Assembly: GCF_000689415.1 (NCBI RefSeq)
Contig: NZ_HG322950.1
Span: 1,240,001 to 1,304,000, forward strand
Length of the DNA: 64,000 nucleotides
Reading direction: 5' to 3'
From: Pseudomonas knackmussii B13
Lineage (GTDB): Bacteria > Pseudomonadota > Gammaproteobacteria > Pseudomonadales > Pseudomonadaceae
A model generated the notes under the pieces. It had not been told where the DNA came from, did no database searches, and was given only the letters and a program-made list of their open reading frames with translations. The stretch's first letter is position 1. Every line of letters starts with the position of its first letter. Both the position numbers and the translations under genes were made by a program. Shown one piece after another: positions 24,494 to 33,228 of the stretch.

Positions 24494-25303
24494 TCAGGGG
24501 ATCTGGCGTTCCAGCCAATCGTAGCGCACCGCGACCGTCACCTCGAAAGGCTCGGCGAGAATGCGCTCGCGGCGTTCGGCGTTGACCCGCCAACCGTGCG
24601 GGGTCATGGACAGCAAGGTTTCGCGGGCTTCGCGGGTGTCTAGCGCAATGCGGAAGCTGAGGCTTTCGGTGTGCGCTAGCTGCAGCTCGGCGGGCAGGTC
24701 GGCCAGGTGCTTGTCTTCGACGTACTCGCGCACCTCGTCGTACAGGCGCTCGCGCAGCTCGAGCAGGTGGTCGCGCGCCGGGCCGAGGCGCAGCACGCCG
24801 CCGCCGGGCGGCAGCAGGCGCGCGGCTTCGTTCCAGTCGATCGGGCTGAACACGCTGGCCAGCAACTGGCAGCTGGCGTCGGCCAGGGGCACGCGGGCCA
24901 TGCTGGCGACCATCCAGGTCAGCTGCGGCGCGCGGCGGCAGGCGGCCTTCACCGCCTCGCGGGAGATGTCCAGCGCATAGCCGTCGCTGCCCGGCAGGGC
25001 TTCGGCCAACTGGGCGGTGTAGTAACCCTCGCCGCAGCCGATGTCGAGCCAGCGTGCGGGCGCGCGCTCGGCGGCCAGCTCGGCCAGGCGTTTGGCCAGC
25101 GGGGCATAGTGACCGGCGCCAAGGAACTGCCGGCGTGCCTCGACCATGGCGGCGTTGTCGCCCGGGTCGCGGCTCTTCTTGTGCTGCACCGGCAGCAGGT
25201 TGAGGTAGCCCTGGCGGGCGCGGTCGAAGCTGTGCCCGGCCGGGCACTTCACGGCGTTTTCGTGGCGTTCCAGGCTGGCCTGGCAGATCGGGCAGACGAG
25301 CAT
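24494..25303 (-). CDS. rlmA: RlmA 23S rRNA (guanine-N1)-methyltransferase
   Basis: A 269-residue methyltransferase (RlmA/RrmA) that methylates N1 of G745 in 23S rRNA. The N-terminal zinc site is visible as CPIC...CPAGHSF (residues 4-26), followed by DRARQGYLNLLPVQHKKS, the family signature. The SAM-binding motif is LDIGCGEGYYT. It starts two bases after the stop of a 56-codon gene, which in turn overlaps dapE. Length is normal for the family. Confidence 0.94.
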   Translation of the reverse strand: MLVCPICQASLERHENAVKCPAGHSFDRARQGYLNLLPVQHKKSRDPGDNAAMVEARRQFLGAGHYAPLAKRLAELAAERAPARWLDIGCGEGYYTAQLAEALPGSDGYALDISREAVKAACRRAPQLTWMVASMARVPLADASCQLLASVFSPIDWNEAARLLPPGGGVLRLGPARDHLLELRERLYDEVREYVEDKHLADLPAELQLAHTESLSFRIALDTREARETLLSMTPHGWRVNAERRERILAEPFEVTVAVRYDWLERQIP

Positions 25304-25305
25304 GC

Positions 25306-25476
25306 TCAGTCCTTCGTCTTCTGCGCCAGCGGGTTCAGCAGGACCATCGGCAGGCTGCGCCGGCGGGCATCGAGCTGGTAAGTGCGCAGTGCATAGCGAC
25401 GCTCCGGCGCCGGGGCAGGCGGCGGGATGTCGGGTTGGGTCGCGGCCAGGCAGAAGCCTTTGATCGGTTTAGTCAT
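25306..25476 (-). CDS. Small 56-residue protein coupled to dapE
   Basis: A short frame, ATG at 25476 to stop at 25306, whose start overlaps the dapE stop as ATGA and whose stop is two bases before rlmA. It encodes MTKPIKGFCLAATQPDIP, then a Pro/Ala-rich stretch and a basic region RRYALRTYQLDARRR. The tight coupling on both sides argues that it is translated. Function unknown. It is too short for a database family to be stated from memory. Confidence 0.6.
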   Translation of the reverse strand: MTKPIKGFCLAATQPDIPPPAPAPERRYALRTYQLDARRRSLPMVLLNPLAQKTKD

Positions 25477-26621
25477 GCCAGCAGTCGCACCAGGGTCTGG
25501 TAATAGATTTCGGTCAGCAGGTCGAGGTCGCTGGCCAGCACGCGCTCGTCGACCTGGTGGATGGTGGCGTTCACCGGGCCGAGCTCGACCACCTGGGTAC
25601 CCATGGTGGCGATGAAGCGGCCGTCGGAGGTGCCGCCGGAGGTCGACGGGGTGGTCTCGCGGCCGGTCACGGCGCGGATCGCGGCGGCCACGCCATCGAG
25701 CAGTTCGCCCGGCTGGGTGAGGAACGGCAGGCCGGAGAGGGCCCAGTCGATGTGCCATTCCAGGCCGTGCTTGTCGAGGATCTCGGCGACGCGCTGCTGC
25801 AGGCCTTCCACCGTGGATTCGGTGGAGAAGCGGAAGTTGAAGATCACCTTCAGCTCGCCCGGGATCACGTTGGTCGCGCCGGTGCCGCCGTTGATGTTGG
25901 AGATCTGGAAGCTGGTCGGCGGGAAGTAGTCGTTGCCGTTGTCCCAGTGCTCGGCGGCGAGTTCCGCCAGCGCCGGAGCGGCCAGGTGGATCGGGTTCTT
26001 CGCCAGGTGCGGGTAGGCCACATGGCCCTGCTTGCCGCGCACGGTCAGGGTGGCGCCGAGGGAGCCACGGCGACCGTTCTTCACCACGTCACCCACCAGG
26101 GTGGTGCTGGAGGGTTCGCCGACGATGCACCAGTCCAGGCGCTCGTTGCGCGCCTTCAGGCGCTCGACCACGGCCTTGGTGCCGTGATGGGCGGGGCCTT
26201 CCTCGTCGCTGGTGATCAGGTAGGCGATGCTGCCGCGATGGTTCGGGTGGTCGGCGACGAAGCGCTCGGTGGCGATGATCATCGACGCCAGGCTGCCTTT
26301 CATGTCTGCCGCGCCACGGCCGCAGAGCATGCCGTCGGCGTCGATCAGAGCGTCGAACGGCTGGTGCTGCCAGGCCTGTTCCGGGCCGGTGGGGACCACG
26401 TCGGTGTGGCCGGCGAAGCACAGCACCGGGCCTTCGCCATTGTCGCGGCCGGCGCGACGGGCCCAGAAGTTGTCCACATCCTCGATGCGCATCGGCTCCA
26501 GCTCGAAGCCGCAGGCGGCCAGGCGCTGCATCATCAGCTGCTGGCAATCGGCATCGACAGGGGTGACGGAGGGCCGGCGGATCAGCTCGCAGGCGAGGGC
26601 CAGGGTCGGCGACAGGGACAT
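25473..26621 (-). CDS. dapE: Succinyl-diaminopimelate desuccinylase DapE
   Basis: A 382-residue zinc aminoacylase that releases succinate from N-succinyl-LL-diaminopimelate in lysine and cell-wall synthesis. The ATG at 26621 has AGGA nine bases before it; the frame extends upstream without a good start. Visible motifs include FAGHTDVVPTG (metal-binding His and Asp), ADMKGSLA, and DEEGPAHHGTK with the catalytic Glu pair, plus the dimerisation region. It opens an operon with the small gene and rlmA. The pathway partners dapD and dapC are also in the window. Confidence 0.96.
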   Translation of the reverse strand: MSLSPTLALACELIRRPSVTPVDADCQQLMMQRLAACGFELEPMRIEDVDNFWARRAGRDNGEGPVLCFAGHTDVVPTGPEQAWQHQPFDALIDADGMLCGRGAADMKGSLASMIIATERFVADHPNHRGSIAYLITSDEEGPAHHGTKAVVERLKARNERLDWCIVGEPSSTTLVGDVVKNGRRGSLGATLTVRGKQGHVAYPHLAKNPIHLAAPALAELAAEHWDNGNDYFPPTSFQISNINGGTGATNVIPGELKVIFNFRFSTESTVEGLQQRVAEILDKHGLEWHIDWALSGLPFLTQPGELLDGVAAAIRAVTGRETTPSTSGGTSDGRFIATMGTQVVELGPVNATIHQVDERVLASDLDLLTEIYYQTLVRLLA

Positions 26622-26670
26622 GGAGTGGGATTCCTGGGGGCGCAACGGAAAAAGGCGCACATCTTAAAGC

Positions 26671-26696
26671 AAAAACGCCGGCACAGGGCCGGCGTT
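26671..26696 (-). terminator. Intrinsic terminator of ndvB
   Basis: AACGCCGGC pairs with GCCGGCGTT across a five-base loop; on the minus strand the stem is followed by TTTGC after TT of the stem, giving a short T run. It is placed 20 bases downstream of the ndvB stop and 50 bases before dapE. Confidence 0.75.
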
Positions 26697-26716
26697 CGAC
26701 GGGGTGTGAGGCGGCC

Positions 26717-29326
26717 TCAGCCGACCTGCTCCGAGCCGCTCAGCACCTCTTCCTCGCGCGGCTTGGGCAGCGAGGAGAGCAGGGCCATGATCAGCGCCGC
26801 CAGGTACGGCAGCGACTGCACAAGCAGCATCACCACCCAGAACAGCAGGTCCGGGTCGACCACGCCCTGCACCAGCACGATGCCCAGCGCCGCGCCCCAC
26901 AGCAGAAGCATCACGAAGACCTCTTCGCGTGCCTCCGCCAGGGCCACCATCAGGCCGTGGCTGGAGCGCATCTTCGGGGTGCGGAAGAACGGGATGGAGC
27001 TGGTGACGAAGCCGTACAGCACCGCCTTGGCGATGGTGTGCGACAGTGACAGCCCGGCCAGCGCGGCGAAGAGTGCGTCGCGCAGGTTCACCCCGACCGT
27101 GCGGCGGTAGAGGAAGAGGATCTTGCCCACCTTGAAGGCGAACAGGGTCAGCGGCAGGATCGCGAAGATCAGCAGCGGCGGGTCGACGCGCTTGGGCACG
27201 ATGATCATCGCCGCCGACCAGAGCAGGGCGCCGATGGTGAAGAAGATGTTCATGCCGTCGGCGATCCACGGCAGCCAGCCGGCAACGAAGTGGTAGCGCT
27301 GGCCGCCGGTCAGCTTGCTGCCATCCGGGCTGCGGCCGCGCAGCAGGGCGTCGGTGTGGCGCTTCATGATCTGGATGGCGCCATAGGCCCAGCGGAAGCG
27401 CTGCTTCTTGAAGTCGATGAAGGTGTCGGGCATCAGGCCCTTGCCGTAGCTGCGCTCGAAATAGGCTGCCGAGAGGCCGCGCTCGAACACCCGCAGACCC
27501 AGCTCGGCGTCTTCGGTGATGCACCATTCGGCCCACTTCAGCTCGTCCAGCACCTGGCGGCGGACCATGGTCATGGTGCCGTGCTCGATGATCGCGTCGC
27601 GGTCATTGCGGGTGACCATGCCGATGTGGAAGAAGCCCTTGTACTCGGCGTAGCAGAGGCGCTTGAAGGTGCTCTCGTGCTGGTCGCGGTAGTCCTGCGG
27701 CGACTGCACCACGGCGATCTGCGGATCGGCGAAGTGCGGGACCATGTGTTTGAGCCAGTCCGGGTCGACGCAGTAGTCGGAGTCGATCACCGCGATCACT
27801 TCGGCGTCGGGTGCTACGAACTGCAGCGCGTAGTTCAGCGCGCCGCCCTTGAAGCCGGCCAGGGGCGCGACGTGGAAGAAGCGGAAGCGTGGGCCGAGCA
27901 GCTGGCAGTGCGCCTGCACCGGCTCCCACACGGCTGGGTCCTTGGTGTTGTTGTCGATCACCAGGACCTCGAAGTCCGGGTAGTCGAGCTTGGCCAGGGC
28001 GTTGAGGGTTTCCTTCAACATCTCCGGCGGCTCGTTGTAGCAGGGCACGTGGATCGACACCTTGGGCCGGTAGGCCTCGTCGGCGGTCACCGGCAGGAAC
28101 AGGCGGCGGCGCCGGCGCGTCCACACCGCCTCGGCCAGCTCGTGTGCCTCGGTGAACAGCACTATCACCACGCCGAGGGCGCCGATGCCGAGCAGGACGC
28201 CGACGGTGATGCTGAACCAGGTGCTGTATTGCTGGCTGTAGTCGTAGCCGATCCACACCAGGACCGAGGCGCAGGCGAACGAAACCACGGCGAGGAAGGT
28301 CCGCCCGCGCTGGCGCAGAGCGCTGCCGTCGATCAGCAACAGGGTGAAGGTGAGCAGGGCGAGCACCACCGAGGCGATCGCCAGGGTGCGCCACTTGGGA
28401 ATCGCCACCACCGGGCCGGTGAAGTTGAACTTCGGCTGGCGTTCGGCGTTGTACACGCCCCAGTAGGCGCCGACCGAGCCTTCGTCGGTGTACTTCCACG
28501 GCTGGTCGAAGGCTTCGACGACGAAGTAGCTGTAGCCCTTCTTGTTCAGCGCGTTGGTCAGCTCGCGCAGGTAGATGGCCTGGTCCGACTGGGTGGCGGT
28601 AGCGCCGCCGCGCATGCGCCCGTTGCTGGGCCAGCCGACTTCACCGAGCAGAAGCGGCTTCTTCGGGAATTCGGCGCGCAGCTCGCGGGCGCGGTCGAGG
28701 ACGAACTGTACCGAGTCTTCCATCGGCACGAACTCCCAGTAGGGCAGCACGTGGGCGGCGATCAGGTCGACGTGCTTGGCCAGCTCCGGGTACTTCCTAT
28801 AGATGTGCCACTGCTCGGCGGTGGTGACGGGCACTTTCACGGCGGCGCGGACGCGGTCGAGGTAGCCGATCAGCTGCTGGCGGGTGACTTCGCGTCGGAA
28901 CAACGCCTCGTTGCCGACGATTACTCGCACCACGCTGCGCGAACGGTTGGCGATCTCGATGCCGCGGGCGATTTCCGCCTCGTTTTCCGCCTCGTCCGGG
29001 CCGATCCAGATGCCCAGGCTGACGCGCATGCCGTATTCCTCGGCGAGGAAGGGGATGTCGGCCAGGGTGCCCTTGGTCGAGTAGGTGCGGATGTTGTCGG
29101 TCTGCTTGGAGATCAGCTCCAGGTCCGAGCGGATCTGGTCGTCCGTCGGGAAGTTGCCGCTCTGCGGGCTCTGGTCCAGGCGGAACGGCGAGAAGGAAAA
29201 GCCGGAGATGGTTTCCGGCCAGTCCGGGGCGCTCACCGGACGGTTGTAAAGGGCCCAGGCGCCGGTGAAGAGCGCGGCGAGGGCGACCAGTACGACCAGG
29301 TTGAGTCCGAGTTTGCGTGAAGACAT
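26717..29326 (-). CDS. ndvB: NdvB-type cyclic beta-1,3-glucan synthase / GT2 glucosyltransferase
   Basis: An 869-residue inner-membrane glycosyltransferase (ATG at 29326). The N-terminal half is a periplasmic GH17-like domain (ISGFSFSPFRLDQSPQSGNFPTD... NIRTYST, LLGEVGWPSNGR) after one membrane anchor. Two membrane helices follow, then a GT2 domain with the DxD motif D515-S-D517 (VIDSDYC), EDAELGL and the QxxRW motif at 642-646 (QRFRW), and four or five C-terminal helices. The layout agrees with P. aeruginosa NdvB, which makes periplasmic cyclic glucans linked to biofilm tolerance. Direction and spacing suggest a monocistronic gene. Product identity is by homology recollection. Confidence 0.88.
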   Translation of the reverse strand: MSSRKLGLNLVVLVALAALFTGAWALYNRPVSAPDWPETISGFSFSPFRLDQSPQSGNFPTDDQIRSDLELISKQTDNIRTYSTKGTLADIPFLAEEYGMRVSLGIWIGPDEAENEAEIARGIEIANRSRSVVRVIVGNEALFRREVTRQQLIGYLDRVRAAVKVPVTTAEQWHIYRKYPELAKHVDLIAAHVLPYWEFVPMEDSVQFVLDRARELRAEFPKKPLLLGEVGWPSNGRMRGGATATQSDQAIYLRELTNALNKKGYSYFVVEAFDQPWKYTDEGSVGAYWGVYNAERQPKFNFTGPVVAIPKWRTLAIASVVLALLTFTLLLIDGSALRQRGRTFLAVVSFACASVLVWIGYDYSQQYSTWFSITVGVLLGIGALGVVIVLFTEAHELAEAVWTRRRRRLFLPVTADEAYRPKVSIHVPCYNEPPEMLKETLNALAKLDYPDFEVLVIDNNTKDPAVWEPVQAHCQLLGPRFRFFHVAPLAGFKGGALNYALQFVAPDAEVIAVIDSDYCVDPDWLKHMVPHFADPQIAVVQSPQDYRDQHESTFKRLCYAEYKGFFHIGMVTRNDRDAIIEHGTMTMVRRQVLDELKWAEWCITEDAELGLRVFERGLSAAYFERSYGKGLMPDTFIDFKKQRFRWAYGAIQIMKRHTDALLRGRSPDGSKLTGGQRYHFVAGWLPWIADGMNIFFTIGALLWSAAMIIVPKRVDPPLLIFAILPLTLFAFKVGKILFLYRRTVGVNLRDALFAALAGLSLSHTIAKAVLYGFVTSSIPFFRTPKMRSSHGLMVALAEAREEVFVMLLLWGAALGIVLVQGVVDPDLLFWVVMLLVQSLPYLAALIMALLSSLPKPREEEVLSGSEQVG

Positions 29327-29551
29327 AGAGCGATCGGCTTCCAGAGGGGGAACGGGGGATCGGGTCGGCGCGCATCCTACTCGCCGCCCCAGCGAGTGTA
29401 TAGCACTCGCCCGACGGCTCGCGGCGCCTGCGCCGGGCATAGAATGTGCGGATGGGCGCGAAGCTCCGTGCGACGCCGGCCGCTCGCCCGGAGCTGCGGC
29501 AAGTCGCCCGGCTTCCTATAGAATGCGCGGCGTTTTTCCGGAGGCTTGCAG

Positions 29552-30358
29552 ATGCTAGTGGACCAAGAGCGATTCGGCGGTATCGCCCGCCTGTATGGCA
29601 CCCAGGGGCTCGAGCGCCTGGCCGCCGCCCATGTGGCGGTGGTCGGCATCGGCGGCGTCGGCTCCTGGGCGGCCGAGGCGCTGGCGCGCAGCGGCGTCGG
29701 CGAGATATCGCTGTTCGACCTGGACGACGTCTGCGTGACCAACACCAACCGCCAGGTACACGCGCTGGACGGTTCCGTGGGCAAGCCCAAGGTAGAGGTG
29801 ATGGCCGAGCGCATCCGGGCCATCAACCCGCAGTGCAAGGTGCATGCGGTGGCGGACTTCGTCACCCGCGAGACCATGGCCGAGTACATCACTACCGAGC
29901 TGGACTTCGTCATCGACTGCATCGACAGCGTGGCCGCCAAGGCCGCGCTGATCGCCTGGTGCAAGCGACGCAAGATCCAGGTGGTGACCACCGGCGGCGC
30001 CGGCGGCCAGGTCGACCCGACGCAGATCCAGATCGCCGACCTGAACAAGACCTTCAACGATCCGCTCGCGGCCAAGGTCCGTTCGACGCTGCGTCGCGAC
30101 TACAACTTCTCGCGCACGCCGGGCCGCCACTACAGCGTGCCTTGCGTGTTCTCCACCGAGCAGCTGCGCTATCCCAAGCCCGACGGCAGCGTCTGCCAGA
30201 CCAAGAGCTTCGTCGGCGAAGGCGTGAAGCTCGACTGCGCCGGCGGTTTCGGCGCGGTGATGATGGTCACGGCCACCTTCGGCATGGCTGCGGCGGCGCG
30301 GGCTGTGGATAAGTTGGTGGCCGGTACTCGCAGGCCGTCGGAGCGGCGCGCGGGGTAA
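29552..30358 (+). CDS. tcdA: tRNA cyclic N6-threonylcarbamoyladenosine synthase TcdA (CsdL)
   Basis: A 268-residue ThiF/E1-like protein that cyclises t6A to ct6A in tRNAs and works with the CsdA/CsdE sulfur system. The ATG at 29552 has GGAGG seven bases before it. Conserved blocks are the ATP-binding GIGGVGSWAAEALARSGVG, the NTNRQ motif and the conserved aspartate segment DCIDSVAAKAALI. It is convergent with sufE-like csdE and csdA, 110 bases away across a pair of REP-like repeats. In E. coli csdL sits next to csdA/csdE, as here. Confidence 0.93.
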   Translation: MLVDQERFGGIARLYGTQGLERLAAAHVAVVGIGGVGSWAAEALARSGVGEISLFDLDDVCVTNTNRQVHALDGSVGKPKVEVMAERIRAINPQCKVHAVADFVTRETMAEYITTELDFVIDCIDSVAAKAALIAWCKRRKIQVVTTGGAGGQVDPTQIQIADLNKTFNDPLAAKVRSTLRRDYNFSRTPGRHYSVPCVFSTEQLRYPKPDGSVCQTKSFVGEGVKLDCAGGFGAVMMVTATFGMAAAARAVDKLVAGTRRPSERRAG

Positions 30359-30370
30359 CGCGGAGTTGAT

Positions 30371-30397
30371 TGGGTTCCCGCGTTCGCGGGAATGGCG
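30371..30397 (+). repeat. REP-like palindrome, left copy of a pair
   Basis: TGGGTTCCCGCGTTCGCGGGAATGGCG; the core is a perfect palindrome TTCCCGCG-TT-CGCGGGAA. It faces an inverted copy at 30427-30453 across 29 bases, in the convergent gap between tcdA and csdE. Confidence 0.75.
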
Positions 30398-30426
30398 GGG
30401 CAGGACTGGCTCGTGCGCTCCCCCTG

Positions 30427-30453
30427 CGTCATCCCCGCGAACGCGGGGACCCA
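30427..30453 (-). repeat. REP-like palindrome, right (inverted) copy of the pair
   Basis: Read on the minus strand it is TGGGTCCCCGCGTTCGCG..., differing from the left copy by CC in place of TT and the matching GG in place of AA, so the pairing is preserved by compensatory changes. Confidence 0.75.
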
Positions 30454-30468
30454 GAAGGCGCGTGGCGT

Positions 30469-30876
30469 TTATGCCCGGATCAGCTCTTGCATCCGCTTCA
30501 GGACAGCATTCAGCCCATTGCTGCGCGAAGGGGAGAGCTGTCGCCCCAGGCCCAGGTCGCTGAACCACTGCGCCAGATCCAGCTGCGCCAGCTCCTCGCC
30601 GGGCAGTCCCTGTACACGAATTAACAGCAGCGCCAACAGGCCCCGCAGCAGGCGCGCATCGCTGCTCGCGCGGAAGTGCCAGGCGCCGTCGCGCTGTTCC
30701 GCCACCAGCCAGACCAGGCTTTCGCAGCCGTGCACACGGTTCGCTTCGCTGCGCTCTTCCTCGCCCAGCGGCTCGAGCTTGTCGCCCCATTGCATCAGTA
30801 GGCGTGCGCGCTGCTCCCAGGAGGCTTGCCCGGTGAAGGCGTCCAGCGCTTGCCGTGCGGTATCCGGAAGGCTCAT
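30469..30876 (-). CDS. csdE: SufE/CsdE-like sulfur acceptor protein
   Basis: A 135-residue SufE-family sulfur acceptor. The active-site cysteine C51 lies in VHGCESLVW, and the surrounding pattern GEEERSEANRV matches CsdE/SufE. It accepts persulfide sulfur from CsdA and activates the desulfurase. The gene starts four bases inside the csdA stop (ATGA-type overlap), so it is co-translated with csdA. With TcdA opposite, this makes the Csd system complete in the window. Confidence 0.92.
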   Translation of the reverse strand: MSLPDTARQALDAFTGQASWEQRARLLMQWGDKLEPLGEEERSEANRVHGCESLVWLVAEQRDGAWHFRASSDARLLRGLLALLLIRVQGLPGEELAQLDLAQWFSDLGLGRQLSPSRSNGLNAVLKRMQELIRA

Positions 30877-32078
30877 CGCAGCAGCTCCAGGGCATTGTCG
30901 AGGGCGCTGAAGAAGCGCTCCAGGTCGCTGCCGTCGCTGTACAGGCCGAGGGAAACGCGGATCGCGCCGGGCAGGCCGAGGCGCTTGAGCAGCGGCATCG
31001 CACAGTGATGGCCGGCACGTACCGCCACGCCCTGTTCGCTCAGCAGATGCGAGAGATCGGCGCTATGTACGTCGCGCACCGTGAAGCTAGCCAGCGCCAC
31101 CTGCGGTTCGCCCAGCAACTGCACGCCGTCACGGGCGCGCAGGCCGGCGAGCAACTGGGCGTGTAGCACGGCCTCGTGGGCGGCGACTTCGCTGGCGTCC
31201 AGGCTGGCCAGCCAGTCGAGGCTGGCGCCCAGGCCGATCACCGCGCCAATCGCCGGCGTGCCGGCTTCGAAGCCGAGCGGGGCGGGGCGGAAGTGGGCCT
31301 GTTGATAATCGGCGTTCTGCACCATCTCGCCGCCGAACTGCCAGTGGCGCAGCTCGGCCAGCGCCTCCGGGCGCCCCCAGAGCACGCCAAGGCCTTCCGG
31401 ACCGTACAGCTTGTGGCTGGAGAATACGTAGAAGTCGCAGCCCAGTTGGCTCAACCGGTGACGACCGTGGACCACGCCCTGGGCGCCGTCGACCACGCTG
31501 AGCGCACCGTGGGCGCGAGCCATGGCCAGCAGCTCCAGCAGCGGCTGCCAGGTGCCGAGCACGTTGGAAAGCTGGCTGACTGCAAGGATGCGGGTGCGCG
31601 GACCGATCAGCTGCGAGGCAGCCGCCAGGTCGATCACCCCGAGGTCATCCAGTGGCAGGACCACCAGTTTCGCCTGGCAGCGCTGCGCCAATTGTTGCCA
31701 GGGCAGCAGGTTGGCGTGGTGCTCCAGGGCGCTGATGACGATTTCGTCGCCCGCGGCGATCCGCTGTTCCAGCCCGTAGGCGAGCAGGTTCAACGCTTCG
31801 GTTGCGCCGTGGGTGAAGACCACCTGTTCCGGCGTGCCGCCGTCCAGCCAGTGTGCCAGGCGCGTGCGGGTGCCCTCGAAGGCGCGGGTGGCGCGCTCGC
31901 CGGGCAGATGCTGGGCGCGGTGCACGTTGGCCGCGCCGCTGGCGTAGAAGCCAGACAGGGCGTCGAGCAGTGCCTGCGGCTTCTGCGCGGTGGCGGCGCT
32001 GTCGAGGTACGTCTGGCCTTCGGCGTCGAGGGCAGCCAGGGCAGGGAAGGCGGAGCGCCAGGGCGAGGTGATGGACAT
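30873..32078 (-). CDS. csdA: Cysteine desulfurase CsdA
   Basis: A 401-residue pyridoxal-phosphate enzyme that takes sulfur from cysteine (and selenium from selenocysteine). The PLP lysine is in SSHKLYGPEGLGVLWG and the persulfide cysteine in RAGHHCAMPLLKRLG near the C terminus. The ATG at 32078 has no strong SD. It overlaps csdE by four bases. Group II desulfurase features (short active-site loop, SufS/CsdA-like) are visible. The main alternative, SufS, is less likely because it is partnered with csdE and tcdA. Confidence 0.95.
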   Translation of the reverse strand: MSITSPWRSAFPALAALDAEGQTYLDSAATAQKPQALLDALSGFYASGAANVHRAQHLPGERATRAFEGTRTRLAHWLDGGTPEQVVFTHGATEALNLLAYGLEQRIAAGDEIVISALEHHANLLPWQQLAQRCQAKLVVLPLDDLGVIDLAAASQLIGPRTRILAVSQLSNVLGTWQPLLELLAMARAHGALSVVDGAQGVVHGRHRLSQLGCDFYVFSSHKLYGPEGLGVLWGRPEALAELRHWQFGGEMVQNADYQQAHFRPAPLGFEAGTPAIGAVIGLGASLDWLASLDASEVAAHEAVLHAQLLAGLRARDGVQLLGEPQVALASFTVRDVHSADLSHLLSEQGVAVRAGHHCAMPLLKRLGLPGAIRVSLGLYSDGSDLERFFSALDNALELLR

Positions 32079-32166
32079 GGCGTGGTTCTTTCGCGGCAAT
32101 GGAAAACGGGGGCCGCAGCCCCCGCTTTCTAGCTTAGAACCGCTGCCCGCGATGCGGGCCGGCGGA

Positions 32167-33201
32167 TCAGTTGTGCGCGTGCAGCGCTTCGTTCAGCTCG
32201 ATGGCGGTCTTGTTGGTCTTGCACTCGACCGCGCCGGTCTGCGAGTTGCGGCGGAACAGCAGGTCCGGCTGGCCGGCCAGGTCGCGGCCCTTGACCACTT
32301 TCACCAGGTTGTTCTGGTCGTCGAGCAGGGAGATCTTGGTACCGGCGGTGACGTACAGGCCGGCTTCGACGATGTTGCGGTCGCCCAGCGGGATGCCGAT
32401 GCCGGCGTTGGCGCCGATCAGGCAGCCTTCACCGACGCTGATGACGATGTTGCCACCGCCGGACAGGGTGCCCATGGTCGAGCAACCGCCGCCCAGGTCC
32501 GAGCCCTTGCCGACGAATACGCCAGCGGAGACGCGGCCTTCGATCATGCCCGGGCCTTGGGTGCCGGCGTTGAAGTTGACGAAGCCTTCGTGCATCACGG
32601 TGGTGCCCTCACCGATGTAGGCACCCAGGCGCACGCGGGCGGCGTCGGCGATGCGCACGCCGGCCGGGACCACGTAGTCGGTCATTTTCGGGAACTTGTC
32701 CACCGAGAAGACTTCCAGCAGCTTGCCCTTCAGGCGCGCTTCCAGTTGCAGCTCGGCCAGTTCGGCCAGGTCGACCGCGCCATGGTTGGTCCAGGCGACG
32801 TTCGGCAGCAGCGGGAAGATGCCCGACAGGTTGACGCCGTGCGGCTTCACCAGGCGGTGCGAGAGCAGGTGCAGCTTGAGGTAGGCCTCGGGGGTGGAGG
32901 TTGGCGCTGCATCTTCGGCCAGCACGGTGGCCACCAGCGGCTTCTGGCTCTCGGCCAGGCGGTTGAGCAGAGCGGACTGGGCGGCATCGACGCCTTTCAG
33001 GGCGTCGGCCAGCTGGTAGGCCTGCTGGGCGGAGAAGGCGATGGCCTGGTTGCCGCCGGCGTAGGCCAGCAGCGGGCTGATCGCGTCGATCAGTTCGGCG
33101 CTCGGGTTGAGCAGCGGCTGGGCGTAGAAGACTTCCAGCCAGGCGCCCTGGCGGTTCTGGGTGCCGACACCGAAGGCCAGGCTGAACAGGGATTGGGACA
33201 T
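32167..33201 (-). CDS. dapD: Tetrahydrodipicolinate N-succinyltransferase DapD
   Basis: A 344-residue left-handed beta-helix enzyme that succinylates tetrahydrodipicolinate in lysine synthesis; the length is the Pseudomonas type (longer than the 274-residue E. coli form). The ATG at 33201 has GAGGA seven bases before it. Hexapeptide repeats run from about residue 180 (YIGEGTTVMHEGFVNFNAGTQG...GVFVGKGSDLGGGCSTMG). It is oriented with csdA, 88 bases away, and with the LysE-type exporter upstream. Confidence 0.96.
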   Translation of the reverse strand: MSQSLFSLAFGVGTQNRQGAWLEVFYAQPLLNPSAELIDAISPLLAYAGGNQAIAFSAQQAYQLADALKGVDAAQSALLNRLAESQKPLVATVLAEDAAPTSTPEAYLKLHLLSHRLVKPHGVNLSGIFPLLPNVAWTNHGAVDLAELAELQLEARLKGKLLEVFSVDKFPKMTDYVVPAGVRIADAARVRLGAYIGEGTTVMHEGFVNFNAGTQGPGMIEGRVSAGVFVGKGSDLGGGCSTMGTLSGGGNIVISVGEGCLIGANAGIGIPLGDRNIVEAGLYVTAGTKISLLDDQNNLVKVVKGRDLAGQPDLLFRRNSQTGAVECKTNKTAIELNEALHAHN

Positions 33202-33228
33202 GTGCAATTCCTCGAGAAAAGAAAGGGG

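Noticed and set aside
23361..29551. The csp, hypothetical, rlmA, dapE, ndvB block looked transposed, because P. aeruginosa PAO1 has it at PA1159-PA1163, away from csdA and dapD
   Set aside because: From memory, P. putida keeps these genes next to csdA/dapD, as here, so this is probably the ancestral order and PAO1 is the rearranged one.
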